A DNA stretch of 5,551 nt from an archaeon CG07_land_8_20_14_0_80_38_8 (GTDB lineage: Archaea; Nanobdellota; Nanobdellia; Tiddalikarchaeales; Tiddalikarchaeaceae). Below are positions 1 through 5,243 of the stretch, piece by piece. The stretch lies in NCBI GenBank assembly GCA_002779595.1, contig PEWF01000091.1:1-5551 (forward strand), written 5' to 3'. The position numbers and the translations under genes are program-made. The notes beneath the pieces were generated by a model, which saw only the letters and a list, made by a program, of their open reading frames with translations, was not told where the DNA came from and did not search any database. Position 1 is the first letter of the stretch. Every line of letters begins with the position of its first letter.

Positions 1-1
1 A

Positions 2-730
2 AAAGATAAACTTATTGAAAAATTTCCTAAATTGGAGGAGAATTTTGGAAAAGATTTAGTTTATAAATTAATTGATGAATACAAAAGTAAAGGATTTTAT
101 GATGATGTTATATTAAGCAGATCATATGAAATATTACAACTTAAATTAAAAACAATGTTGCCTTATGATGATGAACTGACTCCAATACCTTCTGGTAATG
201 CTGATTTGGATTCTATTCTGCAGGAGAATACGCAGTTGAAGGGGGAAAATGTGGAATTGAAGATAGAGATTAACAATTATAAGATTAAAGAGAATAATTT
301 GAATCAGGATTGGCAGAAACAATTGGAGCAGTTTAATGATTTGGATTCTATTCTGAAGAAGGATATTGCTCGCTTAAACCAAGAATTGGAAGCTGTTACA
401 AAATTTAAGGAAACATATAAAAAATTGTATGACGAGCAGGTTAGTATAAATAATACTCTTGGAAAAAAAATTAATGGATTGGAAGAGCAAATTCATTATT
501 ATGAGAGTAATAATTTTGTTAGGGAATCTGCTGGAACTTATACTTTTTTTGATTACAAAACTGCTGAAAGTGTTGCCAAGAAAATATTAACCCTTCCTGA
601 TAAGTCAATGCCTAAAAATGAAGTTGACAATGTTATTGTAATTTTAGAGCAGTGCAAAGAATTAAACCCGAAATGGGATTATATTAATACTGCTGATTTG
701 AAACAAGATTTAGAGGCAAAAATTAGATGA
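2..730 (+). CDS. Protein A: coiled-coil protein with duplicated C-terminal domain (5' partial)
   Basis: I do not recognise a family. The frame is open from base 2, so the real start lies outside the window. The first start-like codon, TTG at 32, sits in the middle of a Lys/Glu-rich helix and is probably an ordinary leucine. Of the 242 visible residues, about 1-60 look helical, 66-170 are a Leu/Glu/Lys/Gln-rich coiled coil with almost no proline, and 183-242 are a compact 60-residue domain starting FDYKTAE and ending LKQDLEAKIR. That domain recurs at the C-terminus of protein C (40/60 identical by hand count). DLDSIL occurs twice, 45 residues apart, within the coil. There is no signal peptide or membrane segment in the visible part. 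The stop overlaps the start of protein B by four bases (ATGA), implying translational coupling. Inference: an elongated scaffold or adaptor whose C-terminal domain docks a partner. Confidence 0.85.
   Translation, partial: KDKLIEKFPKLEENFGKDLVYKLIDEYKSKGFYDDVILSRSYEILQLKLKTMLPYDDELTPIPSGNADLDSILQENTQLKGENVELKIEINNYKIKENNLNQDWQKQLEQFNDLDSILKKDIARLNQELEAVTKFKETYKKLYDEQVSINNTLGKKINGLEEQIHYYESNNFVRESAGTYTFFDYKTAESVAKKILTLPDKSMPKNEVDNVIVILEQCKELNPKWDYINTADLKQDLEAKIR
203..355 (+). repeat. Coiled-coil repeat, 45-codon period, in protein A
   Basis: An 18-base sequence encoding DLDSIL is identical at 203-220 and 338-355, exactly 135 bases (45 codons) apart. The residues that follow are only loosely similar (QENTQLKGENVEL versus KKDIARLNQELEA). 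This fits an internal duplication of a coiled-coil segment that has since diverged, with the DLDSIL codons preserved. Confidence 0.6.
548..727 (+). repeat. First copy of duplicated 60-residue C-terminal domain (in protein A)
   Basis: This segment encodes residues 183-242 of protein A and aligns without gaps to 2197-2376 in protein C, with 40 of 60 residues identical. Conserved blocks are FDYKTAE, LTLPDK, MPKNEV, LEQC and LKQDLEAK. DNA identity is also high: 606-625 matches 2255-2274 exactly, and 701-723 matches 2350-2372 exactly. The pattern suggests two or three helices with a central proline-bounded turn and a conserved Cys and Trp. I know no named family for it. Confidence 0.85.
712..716 (+). 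promoter_or_regulatory. Shine-Dalgarno-like AGAGG for protein B
   Basis: AGAGG lies inside the last codons of protein A, with 10 bases between it and the ATG of protein B. That spacing is slightly long. The same AGAGG with the same 10-base spacing precedes protein D, inside the end of protein C. Together with the ATGA overlap this supports coupled translation. It also encodes the conserved LEAK residues, so protein-level selection alone could explain it. Confidence 0.45.
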
Positions 731-1473
731 GTTTAATACAATTGTACGAAACTGCAGATAAAATAGAAACACTTACACCCCAAAATAATTTAAAACAATT
801 ATACAACAATTTGGATAACTTAATTATTCCAAATATTCAGGAAAAATTAAAGCAATTATATACAACTTCAAATACTTTAGAAATTTTAACTTTTCAGGAT
901 AGGTTAAATTTATTGGATAATGCTGAAAAAGCAATAAATGCGTCCGCGAATCAAGAGCATAATATTATGAAAAATAATATTGATTCTTTGACTGAAATTT
1001 TGGAAAACACCCGCTTATTGGTTGAGAATTCTTTTGAGACTAATTTCAATTATGAATTAAATTTTTTATCAAATTACGTTGAAGGTGATAATTTTATTTT
1101 CTGCAATAAGAATAATGGTGCAAAAGCAGATTTAAGTGTGAAAGCTGGAAAAGAAGGCATTAAAATTGATACTCTGTATTTCTACAATGAAGGTATTGAA
1201 TGCTTCAATAAAAAAGTTGATGTTGAATTAAAAGCAAGAAAATCACATACTATAGAAAATTTAGTGCTTAATCCAGTATTGGATGAAGGCAATGTTTGGC
1301 TGGAAATTAAATGCGCCAAAAATGTTAACAATTTTGATTACGACAATATTATCCTCCGCACCAAAGATTATTATTTCAAGAAGAGCAATATAAAAGCAAG
1401 GAAAGTATGGGAAGTAACCAAGAAGATAGGAAATCTTGTAATAAAGAATAAAGATAAAATGCTAAAAATTTAA
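727..1473 (+). CDS. Protein B: 19-residue repeat N-terminus with beta-rich C-terminal half
   Basis: No family is recognised. Residues 3-78 are four consecutive 19-residue repeats starting at L3, L22, L41 and L60. The first three carry QLY at positions 3-5, and all four have Ile/Leu at position 11 and Gln at 17. Residues 79-110 look helical. Residues 111-220 alternate hydrophobic and polar residues with many Val, Ile, Tyr and Phe, suggesting a beta-sandwich, and include three cysteines (126, 159, 196). The last 28 residues are Lys-rich. No signal peptide or membrane helix is seen. The ATG overlaps the stop of protein A (ATGA), which favours this start and suggests a fixed ratio with A. Protein D begins with the same repeat. 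Inference: a partner of A, with the repeats as an interaction surface. Confidence 0.85.
   Translation: MSLIQLYETADKIETLTPQNNLKQLYNNLDNLIIPNIQEKLKQLYTTSNTLEILTFQDRLNLLDNAEKAINASANQEHNIMKNNIDSLTEILENTRLLVENSFETNFNYELNFLSNYVEGDNFIFCNKNNGAKADLSVKAGKEGIKIDTLYFYNEGIECFNKKVDVELKARKSHTIENLVLNPVLDEGNVWLEIKCAKNVNNFDYDNIILRTKDYYFKKSNIKARKVWEVTKKIGNLVIKNKDKMLKI
733..960 (+). repeat. Four tandem 19-codon (57-bp) repeats in protein B
   Basis: The units are 733-789, 790-846, 847-903 and 904-960. The first three start with near-identical DNA (TTAAaaCAATTaTA-like), so the repeat is visible at base level. The shared protein pattern is L1, Q3, L4, Y5, [IL]11, Q17 and a charged or polar pair at 18-19. Unit 4 keeps only L1, L4, I11 and Q17. 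Hydrophobic spacing at 1, 4, 8 and 11 suggests one short amphipathic helix per unit followed by a turn. Spacing is exact, with no gaps. Confidence 0.75.
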
Positions 1474-1527
1474 TCACCACTTCTTAGTAGAAACTTTTTT
1501 AAACAGATTTTTCCCAATAATTTACTT
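1474..1527 (+). promoter_or_regulatory. Intergenic region with probable TATA box (1495-1503) for protein C
   Basis: This 54-base gap is the only real break in the five-gene block. TTTTTTAAA at 1495-1503 is preceded by GTAGAAAC, a plausible TFB recognition element. The centre of the box is about 29 bases before the ATG of protein C. Archaeal TATA boxes sit about 26 bases before the transcription start, so the transcript would begin within a few bases of the ATG. No Shine-Dalgarno sequence precedes the ATG, which agrees with a leaderless mRNA. The T runs at 1495-1500 and 1508-1512 could also end transcription of A-B. All of this rests on short AT-rich motifs in an AT-rich genome. Confidence 0.45.
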
Positions 1528-2379
1528 ATGTCTGGATGGTATCACAGGAATAAGGGAAAGTTTTGGACTGCCTTGATTGGAGGGGCAGCCACAGCATTAG
1601 CGCTATTGTCTCCTGCAGGCATAATTGCAGGAATTTCTTACATTGGCTCAGCAATAGCGTCCAACACTGCAGGAACAGTTATAAGCGGCAGTATTGGAGC
1701 AACAGGGATTGCAGGAATTTACGAATCAAATAAGAACAGGAAAGAAAGACTGGCAAACGCTTACGAATTAATCACATATGATAATAATGGTTCTGTTGAA
1801 CTGAAAAGGAAGGATTTGGACTATTTTTACATGTTCGAAAATAATAACAATAATACTGGCAAATGTTTGACTAAACAAATGGATTATCCCAGCAGAGGAA
1901 CTTATTTATTGGAAAAGAAAGGGGATTCTGATTACGTTTTAACCAATAACAAAGGTGATGAAAAGAATATCATTAAAGTATTAGCATCGGATAATGTGAA
2001 AAAGTACTGCTCAAAATATTCGCAGAAAAACAATCAAACAAGTGCAAGTGCAACTGCTTCTTCAAAAAAGAATTTAGAAAAAATAATCAGAGAAATAAAA
2101 GCAAGAAAAACGCCAAACCCGCAACCCTCACCACCAGCAGCACAGCAACAGAATCAGCAGATATTATCACAACAGACTATGAACGGAGTAACTTATTTTG
2201 ATTATAAAACTGCTGAAGATGTTGCCAAAAAAATGTTAACTTTGCCTGATAAAACAATGCCTAAAAATGAAGTTAATGCAATTGTTACATTCTTAGAACA
2301 GTGTGAAAAATTCAATCCTGACTGGAATTACGCAAGAACTCCTAATTTAAAACAAGATTTAGAGGCAAAAATGCAATGA
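1528..2379 (+). CDS. Protein C: hydrophobic Gly/Ala-rich N-terminus, Pro/Gln linker, duplicated C-terminal domain
   Basis: The family is not recognised. After a basic start (H6, R7, K9, K11), residues 12-65 are hydrophobic and rich in Gly, Ala, Ile and Ser, enough for one or two membrane segments or a glycine-zipper hairpin, and are followed by a basic patch (K69-R74). Residues 78-165 are polar and probably globular. Residues 166-223 form a low-complexity Ser/Lys then Pro/Gln linker (PQPSPPAAQQQNQQ). Residues 224-283 are the 60-residue domain shared with protein A. There is no signal-peptidase site or lipobox. The ATG is the natural start, with no Shine-Dalgarno but a TATA-like box at a leaderless distance. 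The stop overlaps protein D (ATGA). Inference: the N-terminus anchors the protein to or inserts it into a membrane, and the linker displays the docking domain. A soluble glycine-rich assembly domain is an alternative. Confidence 0.85.
   Translation: MSGWYHRNKGKFWTALIGGAATALALLSPAGIIAGISYIGSAIASNTAGTVISGSIGATGIAGIYESNKNRKERLANAYELITYDNNGSVELKRKDLDYFYMFENNNNNTGKCLTKQMDYPSRGTYLLEKKGDSDYVLTNNKGDEKNIIKVLASDNVKKYCSKYSQKNNQTSASATASSKKNLEKIIREIKARKTPNPQPSPPAAQQQNQQILSQQTMNGVTYFDYKTAEDVAKKMLTLPDKTMPKNEVNAIVTFLEQCEKFNPDWNYARTPNLKQDLEAKMQ
2197..2376 (+). repeat. Second copy of duplicated 60-residue C-terminal domain (in protein C)
   Basis: This encodes residues 224-283 of protein C, gapless against 548-727 of protein A. 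Most substitutions are conservative and cluster in the central helix (positions 27-32 of the domain) and just after the Trp. Sequences upstream of the domain in A and C are unrelated: a coiled coil in one, a hydrophobic region plus linker in the other. The domain therefore behaves as a mobile C-terminal module rather than as a trace of whole-gene duplication. Confidence 0.85.
2361..2365 (+). promoter_or_regulatory. Shine-Dalgarno-like AGAGG for protein D
   Basis: AGAGG sits inside the end of protein C, 10 bases before the ATG of protein D. It falls within a 23-base block identical to the A/B junction (2350-2372 versus 701-723). An ATG at 2371 lies closer to AGAGG but is a Met codon in the frame of protein C. 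Confidence 0.45.
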
Positions 2380-3098
2380 TTTTGGAGCAGGTTTACGAAG
2401 TTGCGAGTAAGTTGGGGATTTACACTACTCAAGACAGACTCAAAACAATACACCGACTCTCAATTGAATTAAAATTAGAGGAGAAGGACAGTATACGAAG
2501 AAATAATTACTTGGGAATTAAGGATTTATTTAAAAAAGATTTGAAAAATGTATTATATTTTGAACCTAATATTGATTATGTTGATTTGATAATTGATTAC
2601 CATCTGGAAAATAATAGTTTTGATTTGGGTGATAAAAATTTATTGAATAAGATTAATTCCGATCAATTTAATGATTTGAAAGAAAAAATCACTACCAAAG
2701 CAATTAATACGAGTTTATATGCTGAGGATGTTGATGTTAATGAAATTTTTAAATACTTTATCAAGAACAGCAAGCCTTTAAGCAAAGACAGGGAAGTGCT
2801 TATGAAATCTTTTTTTAATAGATGGGAAGGGATGAATGGTTATGATTTCAAAAAGAGTTTTCATGCTATTATAATAAGTTACTTGGATGATCCTGATTCT
2901 CCTGCTGATTTACCTAAATTTAGCAGTTTAGTTCTTGAAGGGTATACTCTTAAGCAGGATTTTAATAAATTAAAAAAGAATATTGAGGATAATAAGGAAG
3001 ATTTAGAATGCCAATTACTGGAAACTAAATTATCAGTTGAGTCAAATAGTGCTGAAATTGGTAAAATTATTAATAATCATTTAAAGAAAGAGGTTTAA
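2376..3098 (+). CDS. Protein D: helical protein with protein-B-like N-terminal repeat
   Basis: The family is not recognised. The ATG overlaps the stop of protein C (ATGA). Residues 1-23 align without gaps to the start of protein B (11 of 23 identical) and contain one clear 19-residue repeat unit at 3-21, ending QDR, then a degenerate second unit from L22. Residues 45-175 are mostly predicted helix with several aromatic residues (YF at 61-62, FFNRW at 146-150) and no catalytic motif I can name. Residues 180-236 end in a Lys/Glu/Leu/Asn-rich coiled coil. No signal or membrane segment is seen. Beyond the N-terminus it shows no similarity to protein B. Inference: partner of protein C, with the N-terminal repeat as the shared interaction element. 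Confidence 0.85.
   Translation: MILEQVYEVASKLGIYTTQDRLKTIHRLSIELKLEEKDSIRRNNYLGIKDLFKKDLKNVLYFEPNIDYVDLIIDYHLENNSFDLGDKNLLNKINSDQFNDLKEKITTKAINTSLYAEDVDVNEIFKYFIKNSKPLSKDREVLMKSFFNRWEGMNGYDFKKSFHAIIISYLDDPDSPADLPKFSSLVLEGYTLKQDFNKLKKNIEDNKEDLECQLLETKLSVESNSAEIGKIINNHLKKEV
2382..2438 (+). repeat. 19-codon repeat unit in protein D, same type as in protein B
   Basis: It starts at codon 3, as in protein B, and keeps L1, Q3, Y5, A8, K10, L11, T15, Q17, D18 and R19. The QDR ending matches unit 3 of protein B; A8 and K10 match unit 1. Only one good copy is present here against three or four in protein B. Confidence 0.65.
3090..3094 (+). promoter_or_regulatory. Ribosome binding site for protein E
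   Basis: GAGGT lies six bases before the ATG at 3101, the best Shine-Dalgarno match in the block. It lies inside the last codons of protein D, so E is probably translated from the same message as C and D. Confidence 0.65.
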
Positions 3099-3100
3099 AT

Positions 3101-4312
3101 ATGAGTTCAGCAAATAATAACTCTGAATTATTATTCAAAGGAGTTGATTTAAGCACTTTAATAGTTCCTGACAATGCTAATGAAGTCATACCCATAAGTG
3201 GTTATAATTATGAACAGGCAGGTTTCATGCTGGCTTATAATTCTTTGTTAAATAAAGCAGATGAAAAACAAGTTTATAATTTTTTGTTAAAACATCCAGA
3301 ACATGGTATTAATCAGGCAAAATTATTGTATTTAAGAGTTCTTTTAGATGTAAATGAGGAAGACTTGGAGGATGATGTTTCTGAAGAAGAAGATTTTTCT
3401 GATAATAAGGAGGATGAAGAATTGCCTGTTCAGTCTCCTGCAAAGAGAAATTCAGGAAGGAGTTCAAGATTGGTATATTTTGGGCATACTTTCGCAAGCA
3501 ATCCAAATCAGGAAGGAGTTTACGTTGAAGTCTTCAAAAAAGAAGGCAGAGTAAATAGTGGATTATCATACATTAAGAACAGCAGCAAGAGCGATGACTC
3601 CATAAATGAAAACGTGTCAGTAAATTCTCTGGAGAACCTGTTGCTAATTTACAAAACAAAATTAATTGATGAAAATAATAAAAATTCTTACAATTTTGGA
3701 ATATATGAAGATATTATGAAAATAGAATCCAGTAATCAAAAAATTAACGAATGGGTTGACAGCGTAAATACAACGTTCAATGTTTACAGGTTTTTGCAGG
3801 AAATTTTCAGGACGCACGTAAGCGCAAACAAGCAGCAAATAATTTCAAATAAATTTAATTTAGAAGATGTTTATGGTGATTTCCGCGCTTTGTACAGTTT
3901 TTATTCTGATATACGAAATTATGAAGACAATGGCAAGAAAATAAAAGTGCAGGATGCTATGCAGTCAGTCAGGAAATTGCTGACACCAAAAAATATTTAC
4001 GGCAGAAAAGAAAGAAGCGGCAAGAACAGCATTGCTCTGAACAATATTGACGGAATATATGATAAATTTGCAGAGGACAGAATGATTCCAGACATTGAAT
4101 TTATAATCAATAATGTGCAGGCAACTGCGAATGATTTTTCAAAAATTACTGAATGGATTCAGAATTTTTACAGGCATGACAAGCAGGAAAATGACAAATT
4201 TATCAAGGAAAGGTTAAAATTAGTGTTTGAAATGCTTGAATCAACACGCATTGCAGAAAAACATTATAGTAATAAGTTTAATGACATTAACTGGGTAATT
4301 CCTACAAACTAA
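3101..4312 (+). CDS. Protein E: hypothetical protein with acidic segment, last gene of the block
   Basis: The family is not recognised. The ATG has a good ribosome binding site and starts 2 bases after the stop of protein D. Residues 1-82 look helical (a region around 35-80 could be a small helical-repeat fold). Residues 83-107 are very acidic, with 16 Asp/Glu in 25. A short basic Ser/Arg stretch follows (114-123, AKRNSGRSSR). Residues 124-150 resemble beta strands, and 170-400 are mainly helical with conserved-looking aromatic positions (WIQNFYRHDK near 352-361). No signal peptide, membrane helix or nucleotide-binding motif is seen. It carries neither the 60-residue domain nor the 19-residue repeat, so its link to A-D is by position only. 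Its stop codon overlaps that of ftsY on the other strand. Confidence 0.85.
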   Translation: MSSANNNSELLFKGVDLSTLIVPDNANEVIPISGYNYEQAGFMLAYNSLLNKADEKQVYNFLLKHPEHGINQAKLLYLRVLLDVNEEDLEDDVSEEEDFSDNKEDEELPVQSPAKRNSGRSSRLVYFGHTFASNPNQEGVYVEVFKKEGRVNSGLSYIKNSSKSDDSINENVSVNSLENLLLIYKTKLIDENNKNSYNFGIYEDIMKIESSNQKINEWVDSVNTTFNVYRFLQEIFRTHVSANKQQIISNKFNLEDVYGDFRALYSFYSDIRNYEDNGKKIKVQDAMQSVRKLLTPKNIYGRKERSGKNSIALNNIDGIYDKFAEDRMIPDIEFIINNVQATANDFSKITEWIQNFYRHDKQENDKFIKERLKLVFEMLESTRIAEKHYSNKFNDINWVIPTN

Positions 4313-5205
4313 AATAATTTCTTTATTATTTCTTCTTTTTTGAAGTGCTTTAAATTCTCGTATTCCTGCCCGCTGCCGAGGAAAATTATGGGCTTCTTGA
4401 TTGTGTAGCCCACTGAAAGTATTGCTCCGCCTTTATTGTCAACGTCTGTCTTCGTGAGGATTACGCTGTCAATGCTTATTTCCTCGTTGAATACTCTTGC
4501 CTGCTCTACAACGTCATTGCCAGTGATTGCATCAGCAACGAAAATAGTCATGTCAGGATTATTCACTCTCTTAACTTTCTTCAACTCATCCATTAAATTC
4601 TTGTTCGAATGCAGGCGTCCTGCTGTGTCAATAATAACAACGTCATTGCTTTTCTTCTCTGCGTGCCTTACTGCGTCAAAAGCAACGCTTGCACTGTCAG
4701 TATCATAATCATTCGCAACAATATCCACTCCTAATTTCTCCGCGTGGTGCTTTAATTGCTCAATACTGGCAGCCCTGAACGTGTCACCAGCAGCCAAAAC
4801 AATTGACAAGCCCTTCTTCTTTAAATAATATGCAAGTTTTGATATTGTCGTGGTTTTCCCGCTCCCGTTAACGCCCACAATCATTATAATGAAAGGCTTT
4901 TTTGACTTCACTTTTTTCAGGAAATCAGCCTCTTTGGATTCGATTAATACTTCGTCAAATGCTTTCATTAAAGCAGCGCTTATCACTTTCTTGAAATCCC
5001 TTTTCACGCTCTTGCCAATTAATTCAGATTCGAGCGATGCTTTTACTTTGTCAGTCACTTCCGCGCTCACGTTGGACTGCAAGAGTGTTAATTCCAGCTC
5101 CCAGAATATTTTGTCAAAATCATTCTGCCCTAACTTTGTCTCAGTTACTGCTTTCTCAACTTTTTTGAAAACTTCATTAATTTTTTTCTTAAAAAAATCA
5201 AACAT
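4309..5205 (-). CDS. ftsY: FtsY, signal recognition particle receptor GTPase
   Basis: FtsY is the membrane-associated receptor that pairs with SRP54 and, by reciprocal GTP hydrolysis, hands ribosome-nascent chains to the Sec translocon. At 298 residues it is a compact archaeal form. Residues 1-95 are the helical N domain, with a short basic MFDFFKKK start instead of the long acidic A domain of E. coli. The G domain shows G1 GVNGSGKTTT (111-120), the DTFRAAS insertion-box motif (141-147), G3 DTAGRLHS (193-200), G4 TKTD with DVDNKGG (251-260) and the closing GSGQxxENL (277-285). All key residues are present. The distal GSGQEYENL through the C-terminal LF is the family's usual end. The ATG follows a TATA-like box at a leaderless distance, 38 bases after pfdA. 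SRP54 itself is an Ffh-like relative but carries a Met-rich M domain that is absent here. Confidence 0.98.
   Translation of the reverse strand: MFDFFKKKINEVFKKVEKAVTETKLGQNDFDKIFWELELTLLQSNVSAEVTDKVKASLESELIGKSVKRDFKKVISAALMKAFDEVLIESKEADFLKKVKSKKPFIIMIVGVNGSGKTTTISKLAYYLKKKGLSIVLAAGDTFRAASIEQLKHHAEKLGVDIVANDYDTDSASVAFDAVRHAEKKSNDVVIIDTAGRLHSNKNLMDELKKVKRVNNPDMTIFVADAITGNDVVEQARVFNEEISIDSVILTKTDVDNKGGAILSVGYTIKKPIIFLGSGQEYENLKHFKKEEIIKKLF
4318..4341 (+). terminator. Possible archaeal T-rich terminator for genes C-E
   Basis: This plus-strand stretch has 19 T in 24 bases and ends in six T, starting 6 bases after the stop of protein E. Archaeal transcription commonly stops on such T-rich tracts without a hairpin. 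It is also the 3' coding end of ftsY on the other strand (Lys/Glu/Ile codons), so the composition could be incidental. Confidence 0.4.
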
Positions 5206-5230
5206 TTAATATTATGAAAAGTTCTGAATA

Positions 5231-5237
5231 TTATAAA
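5231..5237 (-). promoter_or_regulatory. Probable TATA box for ftsY
   Basis: On the minus strand this reads TTTATAA, preceded by an A-rich stretch (ACAAAA) that could serve TFB. Its centre is about 29 bases before the ftsY ATG, the same distance as the box proposed for protein C. It fills most of the 38-base gap between pfdA and ftsY, and no Shine-Dalgarno lies just before the ATG. A leaderless ftsY transcript is the simplest reading, with read-through from pfdA also possible. Confidence 0.45.
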
Positions 5238-5243
5238 TTTTGT

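Noticed and set aside
32..34. TTG as start of protein A
   Set aside because: The frame continues upstream to the window edge with typical Lys/Glu-rich coding sequence, so the gene is 5' truncated by the window.
34..40. Strong Shine-Dalgarno-like GGAGGAG near the start of the window
   Set aside because: No usable start codon follows in the frame of protein A within a suitable distance. A TTG at 45 is in another frame that stops after four codons. The bases are Leu-Glu-Glu codons of a frame open from base 2.
733..960. CRISPR-like or other non-coding tandem repeat
   Set aside because: The 57-bp period is exactly 19 codons in frame with protein B. Similarity follows codons, with no constant repeats separated by unique spacers.
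3309..3554. Short open frames on both strands inside protein E (3309-3506 minus, 3354-3554 plus)
   Set aside because: They are shadows of the acidic, GAA/GAT-rich part of protein E. They have no ribosome binding site and unlikely composition.
2..4312. Mobile element or prophage
   Set aside because: No transposase, integrase, terminal inverted repeats, tRNA or attachment-like duplications are seen. Unknown genes and a module duplication alone do not show mobility.
4436..5209. Plus-strand open frames opposite ftsY (4436-4708 and 4850-5209)
   Set aside because: They are antisense shadows of a confidently identified gene. Ser/Leu/Phe-rich translations are typical of the reverse strand of Lys/Glu-rich coding sequence.
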